Under the pieces are notes generated by a model. It was not told where the DNA came from, ran no database searches, and worked only from the letters and a program-made list of their open reading frames with translations. From Halodurantibacterium flavum (GTDB taxonomy: Bacteria; Pseudomonadota; Alphaproteobacteria; Rhodobacterales; Rhodobacteraceae): a DNA stretch of 64,000 nucleotides. A program made the position numbers and the translations under genes. Location of the stretch: positions 124,001-188,000 of the forward strand of contig NZ_JBHUGH010000001.1 in assembly GCF_042681825.1 (NCBI RefSeq), written 5' to 3'. This document shows, one piece after another, positions 18,131 to 26,295 of this stretch (position 1 is its first letter; the number at the start of each line of letters is the position of its first letter).

Positions 18131-18819
18131 TTGGTCGCGTCGCAAGTCGTGACCGGGGGAGGGGGAGCGCCGGTGTAATCGGAGGATCCGATGATGTCGT
18201 CGATAAAGAGGGTGCAGGTGTCACGAGCGCCGCCACCGTGAGGGGCTGAATTCAGGTACTTCTGATCGCCCGCCCACGCATAGGTATGCCCGATCCAGCC
18301 GCCGCGCGTCGTGATCACATCGCCGTTCGAGCTATTTGCTCCAACCGTTGTGTAGGCGACGTCCGTGCGCAGATGCAGGGCAGGGACGAGGAAATCATCC
18401 TCTGTGCTCAGGCCGATCTCTCTCCTCGATTGCGTCATGACGCCGCGATGGTTGTTGCTTGGCGAGTAGGTATCGAAGCGCATCGAAAATCCGTCACAAA
18501 CTGCTGGGTCATGGGGGGCGCCCAAAGCGGGCTTCCCCCGAATCTCTGCCCGTTCGCCGCATCCTTCCTCATCTGGCACGCGAAAGCGATGGACCGTCAA
18601 CTGCAACGCGCCGTCCCCTTCACGCATGATGTCGGAATGGGCGTTTGCGCGCTGCGCCGGACCCTCCGCCACGGGCGCGTCTGCGAGTGCAGGTGACGCA
18701 GCACCGAAGCAGAACGTCAGCATGGCAAGTCGGCGCAGGATCCGGCCCGGTCGCGGCTGGGCGCGGTCGCTCTTGAGGCTCGTGAGTGGCGCGGCGGCGA
18801 GGTTTTCATTCGTCAGCAA
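18127..18819 (-). CDS. Secreted protein resembling a polysaccharide lyase
   Basis: About 230 residues. A hydrophobic segment ending ASPALADA is a plausible Sec signal. The mature part has CGERAEIRGK and a beta-rich region with FSMRFDTYSPSNNHRGVM and LFIDDIIGSSDYTG, reminiscent of jelly-roll polysaccharide lyases/heparinase-I-like proteins (ERxEI then a probe-binding strand), but it is shorter than most, so part of the fold may be missing. Ends in a proline-rich tail (GAPPPPV). The start is uncertain: TTG 18819 has GAGGGA six bases upstream; the frame is open to 19047. Coupled to the glycosyltransferase downstream. Confidence 0.55.
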   Translation of the reverse strand: MLTNENLAAAPLTSLKSDRAQPRPGRILRRLAMLTFCFGAASPALADAPVAEGPAQRANAHSDIMREGDGALQLTVHRFRVPDEEGCGERAEIRGKPALGAPHDPAVCDGFSMRFDTYSPSNNHRGVMTQSRREIGLSTEDDFLVPALHLRTDVAYTTVGANSSNGDVITTRGGWIGHTYAWAGDQKYLNSAPHGGGARDTCTLFIDDIIGSSDYTGAPPPPVTTCDATK

Positions 18820-19428
18820 AGCTGTTCCCTCAAGAAGAAGTTGCAGTCGGGTCCGCCCCACCCACTGGAGGAGCACCGCCGGCCTCGGACCTGTCCGAGC
18901 GAGAACGGGATGCAGGAGGCGAGGCGCATACCTGTTTCGGATCACGGATCGCGGGCATTGCACGTTCAGCTTAGCGCGCGGCGGCCTTTTTTGCGGCGCC
19001 GCGATTGCTGGCCCGGTGCATCGCTTGCGATCAACCACGCACCGCACGAGTGCGGTCTCTCAGATTGGAACGGAAGCCAGGACATATGGCCGAACAACGA
19101 AGCAGTCGCGGCACACGCCCATCTTCGGTTCCGGCTGCGACAGTCTTTGGAGCCCTGGATCGACCGATCACCCCCAGCGTGCCGCCGCGCGGATCGCGAT
19201 CCCTGGCCTTCAAGGGGACGAGGCCGTCACGGCGGTCAGCCTCCCAGAGGCCCGTCGTGATGCAGGAAAAGGTCAAGGCTCATTCATCGGCGCGATCCGT
19301 CTTGCCGTTGCCGCGCGCGGGATACGCAGACAGGAGCAGAGGCGCGACGGCTGACTCTCCTCGTTCCAAAGATTAGAAGTTGATAGACATTCCAAGGCGA
19401 TGAATGAACATTCCGCATGAGGTGAACC
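18820..19428. other. Gap between lyase-like gene and histidine phosphatase
   Basis: About 609 bases, expected to hold two divergent promoters. Open frames of 120-140 codons on the plus strand have no recognisable motif and arginine/serine-rich compositions typical of high-GC non-coding DNA. The last 60 bases before 19429 are AT-richer. Confidence 0.45.
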
Positions 19429-20022
19429 ATGATTTTTCTTCTGCGCCACGGTCAGACGGAGTATAATGTCGAGGGACGTTATCAGGGCGCGAAAGACTCA
19501 CCGTTGACGCGGCTTGGTCAGCAGCAGGCCAACGTAAACGGCAAACTTCTGTCTTTGTATGCTCCGTCAGCTCAACTGTGGTGCAGTCCGCTTCCACGGG
19601 CTGTGGAAACGGCTCGGCTCATCTCCGCATATCTTCCGACGGCTCACCTGCGGCTGGAACCCCGCCTGCGGGAGGTTTCTCTGGGGCAGTGGGAGGGCCT
19701 CACGCGTGCGGCGGTCAAACGGGAATGGCCGGAACTGCGCAAGGCCCATCCACATAGGGAATGGCTGTTTCACGCGCCCGGCGGGGAAAGACTGGAGTCG
19801 GTAACCGTCCGCCTTCGGGGAGTGCTTGAGGATGCCGCCGCCATGTCTGACAAACATGCCGTGGTCCTGGTCAGCCACAGCATTGTCGGGCGGGTGCTCC
19901 GCGGTCTTCATGCTGGGCTGCCGCTGTCGCGAGCGCTGACGCTGGAGGCACCGCAGGACGTCGTGCTCCGGCTCGAGCCGGGCGGCGTGATCTCCGAGCT
20001 GATGCCGCCACAGATCCAGTGA
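19429..20022 (+). CDS. Histidine phosphatase (phosphoglycerate mutase-like)
   Basis: A 197-residue histidine-phosphatase-superfamily enzyme. The catalytic RHG (Arg6-His7-Gly8) is followed by TEYNVEGRYQG; SPLPRAVETA supplies the second arginine, LREVSLGQWEGLT the catalytic acid and LVSHSIVGRVLRG the second histidine. All catalytic residues are present, so it should be an active phosphatase or mutase. In this setting it might dephosphorylate a sugar phosphate; that is inference. GAGGTG precedes ATG 19429. Its stop abuts the stop of the next gene without a gap. Confidence 0.9.
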   Translation: MIFLLRHGQTEYNVEGRYQGAKDSPLTRLGQQQANVNGKLLSLYAPSAQLWCSPLPRAVETARLISAYLPTAHLRLEPRLREVSLGQWEGLTRAAVKREWPELRKAHPHREWLFHAPGGERLESVTVRLRGVLEDAAAMSDKHAVVLVSHSIVGRVLRGLHAGLPLSRALTLEAPQDVVLRLEPGGVISELMPPQIQ

Positions 20023-20970
20023 TCACCAGCTTTTCCAAGCGATCAGAAGACCGGATGACCCCTTCAGGTTGGAGGCAAGATGCTCAACCTCGGCCAGCGA
20101 CGCACCCCACGGCAGCCGCGCCGCGACCAGAGCAGGGTCCAGCACACTGACAGGACCTTGGCGTGCGGCGTATGTAAAAGGAAGTGGCCCGGTCGTCCAC
20201 CAGGCAGGTCCATCGCCAATTCGTTCCGCCACCTTGGGGAGTGCAGCCAGCAATTCCGTCATGACCGGGTGATGACGCGGCGCGGCCAGCAATGCGTTCG
20301 AGAGAAGCAGGCTCTGGCCCAGAACCGAACGCGGCGCAGGTTCCGCCAGGGCGGACAATCCCGTAGCGGGAATGACCGCGGCGGGGGGCAGATCAAGACG
20401 AGCCGGATACCAGTCGCAGTCCAGATAGAGCCCGCCCATTTGCTGCAGGACGTGATAACGCGCGACGTCTACCGCGCCCGGCATATCGCCCGCGAGCCAC
20501 ATCGCTTGCCACAAAGGGCCTTTGAAGACCCCGATCTCCTCCAGGTCCTTCTCTCGCCACAATCGGTATTCCCAACCATGCCGTTCTGCCCACCGCGCCC
20601 AGGCCGCGCAGGCTGGCGGGGGCTCACCCCCGACCCAGATCTGATGCACCAACTCCGGAACAGGCGCCGAAGCCGCCCGCACAAGCGCCGCCCGACCAGC
20701 CGTGTCCGTCGCGAAGATGTCCTCCAGCAGGTCGGCTTTGGGTACAGCGTAGGTTTGCAGTCCGGCCACCTGCGCTGGCGTTCCTGTGCGTTTGGCCAGC
20801 GAAAGTTGAGCGGAGTGCAGTTTTCGTGGCAGACCAAGCGCGGTCCGGGTTCCCACGTCACTATGCGCCACATCTGCGGCAAGGGCGGCCAATGCAGCTT
20901 CCGCCTCGGCTGCCGAGTCCAAGGCAAGTGCTGCCGAGATCTTGGCAGCGAGTTCACGCTTGACGTTCAT
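20023..20970 (-). CDS. Glycosyltransferase with DXD motif (GT32/OCH1-like)
   Basis: About 315 residues. The catalytic part starts PELVHQIWVGGEPPP, the classical entry of GT32/OCH1-like sugar transferases; YRLWREKDLEEIG and AVDVARYHVLQQMGGLYLDCDW (the DXD metal/nucleotide-sugar site) follow, with a further histidine region APRHHPVM. The first 100 residues are an alanine-rich helical extension not typical of the family. ATG 20970 was chosen; the frame is open to 21039 but the ribosome site is weak either way. Adds to the glycan-synthesis theme. Confidence 0.82.
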   Translation of the reverse strand: MNVKRELAAKISAALALDSAAEAEAALAALAADVAHSDVGTRTALGLPRKLHSAQLSLAKRTGTPAQVAGLQTYAVPKADLLEDIFATDTAGRAALVRAASAPVPELVHQIWVGGEPPPACAAWARWAERHGWEYRLWREKDLEEIGVFKGPLWQAMWLAGDMPGAVDVARYHVLQQMGGLYLDCDWYPARLDLPPAAVIPATGLSALAEPAPRSVLGQSLLLSNALLAAPRHHPVMTELLAALPKVAERIGDGPAWWTTGPLPFTYAARQGPVSVLDPALVAARLPWGASLAEVEHLASNLKGSSGLLIAWKSW

Positions 20971-21522
20971 TGAACCTGAGCCATCCGAGCGCACGCCATA
21001 CGTCTTTCTCCTGGAATGTCGAGCCTGCCACCCGTCCACTGGCCCTCCGGCGGGGGATTAGCGCAGCATGTTCGCCCCACGCCCCTGGCGATGCCAAAGC
21101 AGTTGCCCAATGCACCGGAAAGGATCAGGAGACGATCCGATGCATAAAGACGCTCCACAAGCAGGCGCGTCAAGGCAGCTGTTGATCGGCGTCGTGCCCT
21201 CGGATCTCTTGCTTCGTACCGCTTCAGGATCCCGCTGCCGGAAGCTGCCGCTCGCCTACCATAGGATGACTTCGTCACGACAAACGCAATCGCGATCGTG
21301 CCGTGGGAACCAGACGAAATACATCCCCACCCCCGGCGGCGCGAACAAGAATTGCACGGACCATGGGCAAGAACGCTTCTTGCAAAACGTCCGCCCCTGA
21401 CGTTGGCCTCCCCGAGACCCAACCTTGTTTTTTCGAATTACGCGGTCCCCACCCGTATCTGCGGTAAAAAGGTCCCGCCATGAACCGAGAGGCCGGCGCA
21501 CCGAAATAGTCCGGCCGCTGCG
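20971..21522. other. Gap without a convincing gene
   Basis: About 552 bases. Minus-strand frames over 20967-21422 read partly protein-like (a LVERLYASDRLLILSGALG stretch) but lack a start and match nothing I know; possibly the remains of a longer glycosyltransferase-region gene. No repeat copy here. Confidence 0.4.
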
Positions 21523-22083
21523 TCACGCGTTGCTCTGGAGTCCGCGCGAGCAGAACCCTTCGATGAAGGCTGCCAGGCGATCTCGGCTGCCTTTGTCGAT
21601 CAGGTTCCCATCGCCATCGAACAAATCACCCGCTCGCGATACCATCAGTCGTCCCTCGGCCCAGAAATTGACCTTGAGAGTTCGTAGAACGGGCAGCCAG
21701 TGATCCTGCGCCATCATTGTGCCGAACCCCCCTGGCGATGCGCCGATCACCGCAACCGGCTTTCCAACCCACATCTGCAGGCCCGGCCCGCGCGACATCC
21801 AGTCGATGGCGTTCTTGAACACGCCCGGAATGCCATTGTTGTATTCCGGTGTGACCAGCAGCACCCCGTCTGCGGCCTTGAGTTGTGCCTGAAGCGTCCT
21901 GACGGCAGGCGGCAGGCCGGATGCCTGTTCCAGATCCCCATCATAGAGCGGCACATCGCGGATCGAGCCGATCTCCAAAGCTACGCCGTCGGGCACCAGC
22001 TCGGCTGCAGCGCGCAGCATGCCTGCATTGAACGACGCACGCCGCAGGCTTCCGTTGAGCCCAAGGATCGTTTTCGCCATCAT
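21523..22083 (-). CDS. NAD(P)H-dependent FMN reductase, KefF-like partner of KefB
   Basis: A 186-residue flavodoxin-fold reductase (ChrR/NADPH-dependent FMN reductase family). Phosphate loop GLNGSLRRASFNAGMLR, flavin contact TPEYNNGIPGVFKNAIDW and ASPGGFGT are all present. Enzymes of this family reduce quinones by two electrons. The start overlaps the KefB stop (ATGA), parallel to the E. coli arrangement where a quinone oxidoreductase (KefF/KefG) is required for the K+ efflux channel, although KefF itself belongs to a different flavodoxin subfamily. I infer the same role here. Confidence 0.85.
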   Translation of the reverse strand: MMAKTILGLNGSLRRASFNAGMLRAAAELVPDGVALEIGSIRDVPLYDGDLEQASGLPPAVRTLQAQLKAADGVLLVTPEYNNGIPGVFKNAIDWMSRGPGLQMWVGKPVAVIGASPGGFGTMMAQDHWLPVLRTLKVNFWAEGRLMVSRAGDLFDGDGNLIDKGSRDRLAAFIEGFCSRGLQSNA

Positions 22084-23858
22084 GTATTTCCCTTCAATGC
22101 TGGTTTCCTCGGGATCAGGGGTTCCGGCACCGGTGCGATCAGCAGATTGTCGCGCCCAGACATGAAATCGCCCTGAACCTGCTCGGTCAGCCGCTGCCTG
22201 TCTCGGCGTCGGATCTCTTCCAGCGCGTCGGTCACCAAAGCCTCGTCCAGCCCGAGGCGGCGCAGGCTCTCGGCGCCCATGAGCAGGGCAGACTCAAACG
22301 TTTCCCGGATCTCGTAATCCACGCCTGCGCGGATCAGTTCTATTGAATGGCCGCGGTCAAAGCTGCGCGCCAGCAACGCGGCGTTCGGAAACTCCTGCTG
22401 AACAAGTCGGGTGATGGCGGTGGCGGCGCGGCGGTCGTCCACGCAGATCATGATCACCTGCGCCTGCGCCGCGCCCGCACTCTGAAGTATGTCAAGGCGC
22501 GTCCCGTCGCCGTAGTAGACCTTGAAGCCGAAGCGCGCAGCTTCGCGGATGGCGTCAGGGCTGTTCTCGATCACCGAAACCTGCGCGCCCCGCGCCAGCA
22601 GCACCTGCAGGGCGATCTGCCCGAAACGGCCAATGCCGATCACAAGTATCTGCCCGCGCAGCCCATCCACGGCCTCGATGTCGTCCAGCGCGGCATCCGG
22701 TGCGCGCAGCAGACGGTCGGAGGCCAGCAGGATCAGGGGCGTCATCGCCATGGAAAGGATGACGACGGTCGAGAAGATCGCATTTTCACGAGCATCGATA
22801 ACCCCCCCGGCAAGGGCGGCGGTGTAAAGGACAAAGGCAAACTCGCCGCCTTGCGCAAACATCACGGTGCGACGCAGCGAGGTGAGACTGGTCCCGCCGA
22901 ACATCCGCGCCGTGGCATAGATTGCGACCGCCTTTACCAGCACATAAACCACCAGCATGGCGAGCAGCAGCGGCCATTCCGCGGCAACGACGGCGAGGTT
23001 CAGCGACATGCCGACCGCCAAAAAGAAAAGCCCCATCAACAAGCCCTTGAATGGCTCGACGTCGCTCTCGATCTGGTGGCGGTAGCTCGAGCCAGACAGC
23101 AAAACTCCGGCCAGAAACGCGCCCATCGCCATCGACAGGCCCACGGTCTCCATGAGGAGTGCGGCCCCAAGCACGACCAGAAGCGCCCCGGCAGTCAGCA
23201 CCTCGCGGGCACGGGCGCGCGCAAGAAGGGCGAAGAACGGATCAAGGAACCAACGCCCTGCCACCAGAAGCACCGCCAGTCCGGCGAGGGCCGTCGCCAG
23301 GGCGGTGAGGCCGCCTTGGCCTTGCCCGACCGGCGAGAGGAAGGCAACAACCGCCAGCAAAGGCACGATCAGAAGATCCTCGAACAACAGGATCGAAACG
23401 GATCTCTGTCCCTCCGGGCTGGCGAGTTCGCCGCGGTCCTGCAAGGTAGACATGATCACAGCGGTAGAGGACAAGACGAACCCTGCACCCGCGATGAAGG
23501 CCGTGACCGGCGCCAGCGCGAACACCGCGACACCTGCAAGGGCTAGAAGAGCGATCGCGAGGCTCACCTGGGCGAGGCCCAGTCCGAAGATCTGCCCCCG
23601 CAGCGCCCATAGCTTTTGCGGACGCAGTTCAAGCCCGATGACGAACAGAAACATCACCACGCCCAGTTCCGCGACATGCAGGATCGTTTCGGGATCAGTG
23701 AACAGCCCCAGCACGGATGGTCCCACCAGCGCCCCGGCGGCAAAATACCCCAACACCGAACCGAGCCCGAGACGCCGGAACAGCGGAACGGCAACTACCC
23801 CCGCTCCCATCAGCACCACCACCGAGCCTATGATCGGGCCTACACCTTCTGCGGCCAT
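22080..23858 (-). CDS. kefB: Glutathione-gated K+/H+ antiporter (CPA2 family), KefB/KefC-like
   Basis: A 592-residue inner-membrane cation:proton antiporter. Residues about 5-390 hold around 12-13 membrane helices with conserved LGSVLGYFAAGALVGP, FVIGLELRP, SSTAVIMSTL and LFEDLLIVPLLAV. From about 403 comes an RCK/TrkA-N nucleotide-binding domain (ILVIGIGRFGQIALQVLLARG; VYYGDGTRLDIL). In the Kef family glutathione adducts open the channel, acidifying the cytoplasm during electrophile attack. GGAGG precedes the ATG at 23858. The symbol is by family; KefB and KefC cannot be separated here. Confidence 0.88.
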   Translation of the reverse strand: MAAEGVGPIIGSVVVLMGAGVVAVPLFRRLGLGSVLGYFAAGALVGPSVLGLFTDPETILHVAELGVVMFLFVIGLELRPQKLWALRGQIFGLGLAQVSLAIALLALAGVAVFALAPVTAFIAGAGFVLSSTAVIMSTLQDRGELASPEGQRSVSILLFEDLLIVPLLAVVAFLSPVGQGQGGLTALATALAGLAVLLVAGRWFLDPFFALLARARAREVLTAGALLVVLGAALLMETVGLSMAMGAFLAGVLLSGSSYRHQIESDVEPFKGLLMGLFFLAVGMSLNLAVVAAEWPLLLAMLVVYVLVKAVAIYATARMFGGTSLTSLRRTVMFAQGGEFAFVLYTAALAGGVIDARENAIFSTVVILSMAMTPLILLASDRLLRAPDAALDDIEAVDGLRGQILVIGIGRFGQIALQVLLARGAQVSVIENSPDAIREAARFGFKVYYGDGTRLDILQSAGAAQAQVIMICVDDRRAATAITRLVQQEFPNAALLARSFDRGHSIELIRAGVDYEIRETFESALLMGAESLRRLGLDEALVTDALEEIRRRDRQRLTEQVQGDFMSGRDNLLIAPVPEPLIPRKPALKGNT

Positions 23859-24702
23859 TTGCTCTTTACCTCCAGGTTAATTTGCCGTGCGTTACGCACA
23901 CGCAACCTTGGGCCACCCGATTACCTGCGCGGCTGGCCAACGGTGCGCTCGCTCCATCGAATCCAAGCTTTCCTCATTCGCCGCGTGGTGCAGCACAAGA
24001 GACGGTGGCATGGAAAATGCCGTGTATCGCCTCAACCGGTTCTTCCATCGCAAAGCCCTGTCGTCGGTCACCAGTACGGAAAGAGAGCCTCCTTGCCCGT
24101 CAGATCAAAGGCTCGGGCCATAATACCATGTGACCTCGCCGGACTGGGGATGCGCCGAGTGATCAACTACCGATGCGCGTGGCGCTGGTTGCGGACACTT
24201 TCCTCGTCCATGTCACTGACACGCGCCCGCTTTACGGTCAAGGAGCCGGTTTGTGTCTTCTGCGGCCTCCTGGCGGGAAGACAGCAAGATCGGCACCAAT
24301 ACGGCAGCTTGCGCGCCGCGGGGCTCGGACAGACGCGTTAGAACTTGACCAACACAGCTACTTTCCAACGCCAATTCATGACCGCATCCCATCCCCGCCG
24401 TGCAGCGCACCCTTGGTTGGCATTATCGTTGAAAATTGTGAGGCGCCTGATTTCGGAACGTCAAATCAACTGATTTCTGCCCGCCGTTCGGTCACACGGT
24501 TTCCGCGGGATGAGGCCGTATCGGTCGTGACAGGAACTCGGAACGAATGAGTTCACCCGCGATGTTCCGCTAAGCCGCGGACGTTGCGGCGACTGCTCAA
24601 CGTTTCACCTGCCGGGCAACAGCCACGGATCTGTCGTGGCCAAAGCAATCAACATGTGACGGTGCCAGTAAAACCCGCACCGCTGGAAAAAGGAGAATTA
24701 CT
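23859..24702. other. Divergent gap kefB/hydrolase with repeat copy B
   Basis: About 844 bases. Contains copy B of the dispersed element at 24273-24353. Other open frames show no recognisable family. The remainder probably carries promoters for kefB and the secreted hydrolase. Confidence 0.5.
24273..24353 (+). repeat. Dispersed ~81-bp element, copy B
   Basis: By hand alignment without gaps this copy and copy C agree at about 58 of 81 positions, concentrated in the first 55. Core: GGCACCAATACGGCAGCTTG. GCAAG (24284-24288) and CTTGC (24308-24312) can pair around the core. It lies 350 bases upstream of the secreted hydrolase and points toward it. Confidence 0.65.
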
Positions 24703-25503
24703 GTGACAAATACCCTGAAAAGTATTGCGGCTGCGGCAGTCGCGGGCAGCGTCGGTTTTGGTGCAAGCGCTGAACCTGCCCGAAACATCGTTCTTGTGCA
24801 CGGTGCGTTTGCTGACGGATCAGGTTGGCGCGGCGTGTATGATGAACTGACCTCTCGCGGATATACGGTCAACATCGTGCAGAATCCGCTGACGTCATTT
24901 GCGGACGATGTCGCGGCGACCCGCAGGGTGCTGAACCGCCAGGACGGCCCGGTCATTCTTGTTGGCCACTCGTACGGAGGCAGCGTCATCACCGAGGCGG
25001 GCACCGATCCGCTGGTGGTGGGCCTGGTCTATGTTGCAGCTTTCGCGCCCGAGATCGGCCAGTCGACACTTGACCAATATGCCGAGATCCCGCCGCCGCC
25101 GAATTTCGTGCCGGAAGAGCAGTCGGACGGTTTTGCCTATCTGAATGCCGACCACTTCCGCGACGGGTTCGCCGCTGATACCAATGAGGCCGATGCCGCA
25201 TTCTTGCGCGATGCGCAGGTTCCGATCGCGATGGCCGCACTCTCGGCCCCTGTCACCGTCGCCGCCTGGCAGAGCAAGCCGAGCTGGTACATCGTTGCGA
25301 CCGAGGACGGTGCGATCGCTCCGGAACTTCTCCGTAGCACGGCCCGGCGTATCGGTGCAGACACAACCGAGATTCCGGGTAGCCATGTCGTCTTTCTGAC
25401 GCAGCCGAAGGCGGTCGCCGATGTGATCGATGCAGCGGCAAGGGGCGCCGCCGACAGTATGCCACGCGCCGAAACCGTCGGGACGCAGATCCCTTCGGAA
25501 TGA
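24703..25503 (+). CDS. Secreted alpha/beta hydrolase (EstC-like)
   Basis: A 266-residue alpha/beta hydrolase with a Sec signal (MTNTLKSIAAAAVAGSV...GASA then EPARN). NIVLVHGAFADGSGW is the oxyanion loop of the EstC/salicylate-esterase-like group; the nucleophile is Ser90 in GHSYGG; Asp in ATEDGAI and His in PGSHVVF complete the triad. Probably an esterase acting in the periplasm. GTG start at 24703 with AAGGAGAAT seven bases upstream. First gene of the 24.7-29.5 kb detoxification block. Confidence 0.88.
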   Translation: MTNTLKSIAAAAVAGSVGFGASAEPARNIVLVHGAFADGSGWRGVYDELTSRGYTVNIVQNPLTSFADDVAATRRVLNRQDGPVILVGHSYGGSVITEAGTDPLVVGLVYVAAFAPEIGQSTLDQYAEIPPPPNFVPEEQSDGFAYLNADHFRDGFAADTNEADAAFLRDAQVPIAMAALSAPVTVAAWQSKPSWYIVATEDGAIAPELLRSTARRIGADTTEIPGSHVVFLTQPKAVADVIDAAARGAADSMPRAETVGTQIPSE

Positions 25504-25677
25504 TCCGGAAGCGTTATCCGGCCTGCGCAGGAACGCGGATCAGGCGTGGCCAAGCGCAGGCTAATTCACACAGACCCGCGACGCACTGCAGAAAAAGTGC
25601 CGCGAGAAAAGATGCAACTGTATGATCGGTCGTGCCGCTTCCGATTGCAGTGTCGAGTAATAGGGACTCAAGAAACT

Positions 25678-26295
25678 ATGCCAACGCTCTTCTACGCTGT
25701 CGGCGCCTGTTCATTGGCGCCACATGTCGCTCTCGAATGGATCGGTGCGCCGTATGAGGCCGTCAGGGTGCAATACGGCTCCGAAGAGCTTCTTGCTGTG
25801 AATCCGGCGGGCGCCGTGCCGGTTCTTCGCGAAGACGATGGCTGGACGTTGTCCCAGGCCGGTGCCATCCTTGATTATCTAGCACTCAAACACCCTGAGG
25901 CGCGACTGGGCGGCGGGGATGGGCTCCGTGACAAGGCCGAGGCGCACCGCTGGTCGGCCTTCCTTACGTCGGATGTTCACGCCTCTTTCTGGCCGATCTT
26001 CATGCCCTTCCGCTACACGACTGACAGCAGCCAAACGGCCCGTCAGGCGGTGGTTGCGGCGGGTCACAAGCTGGTCGAAAAGCAGTTCGATGTTCTGAAC
26101 CGTCATCTTGACGGTCGGGAATACATCCTTGGCGATCGCTCGGTTATCGATGCCTACTCGTTCCCGATGATCCGATGGGCGGTCAGGGTGCTGCCGGACG
26201 GCTTGACCAAGTATCCCCATGTTCAGGCGCTGCATGACCGGATTGCTGCCGATCCGGCAGTGCAGAGAGTCCTGGCGCGAGAGGGGAGCAAGTGA
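25678..26295 (+). CDS. Glutathione S-transferase (beta/GstB-like)
   Basis: A 205-residue GST. The N-terminal thioredoxin-fold half begins LFYAVGACSLAPHVALEW, with Cys10 in the position used by bacterial beta-class enzymes; NPAGAVPVL and TLSQAGAILDYL form the glutathione site. The helical C-terminal half contains ILGDRSVIDAYSF, the usual N-capping box region. The ATG at 25678 gives the family length; the open frame reaches 25546 but without GST sequence. Its stop overlaps the start of the dioxygenase-hydrolase fusion (GTGA), indicating conjugation and ring cleavage are co-expressed. Confidence 0.9.
   Translation: MPTLFYAVGACSLAPHVALEWIGAPYEAVRVQYGSEELLAVNPAGAVPVLREDDGWTLSQAGAILDYLALKHPEARLGGGDGLRDKAEAHRWSAFLTSDVHASFWPIFMPFRYTTDSSQTARQAVVAAGHKLVEKQFDVLNRHLDGREYILGDRSVIDAYSFPMIRWAVRVLPDGLTKYPHVQALHDRIAADPAVQRVLAREGSK

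Noticed and set aside
22347..23546. A 399-codon open frame antisense to kefB
   Set aside because: Highly charged low-complexity translation, opposite the membrane part of KefB.
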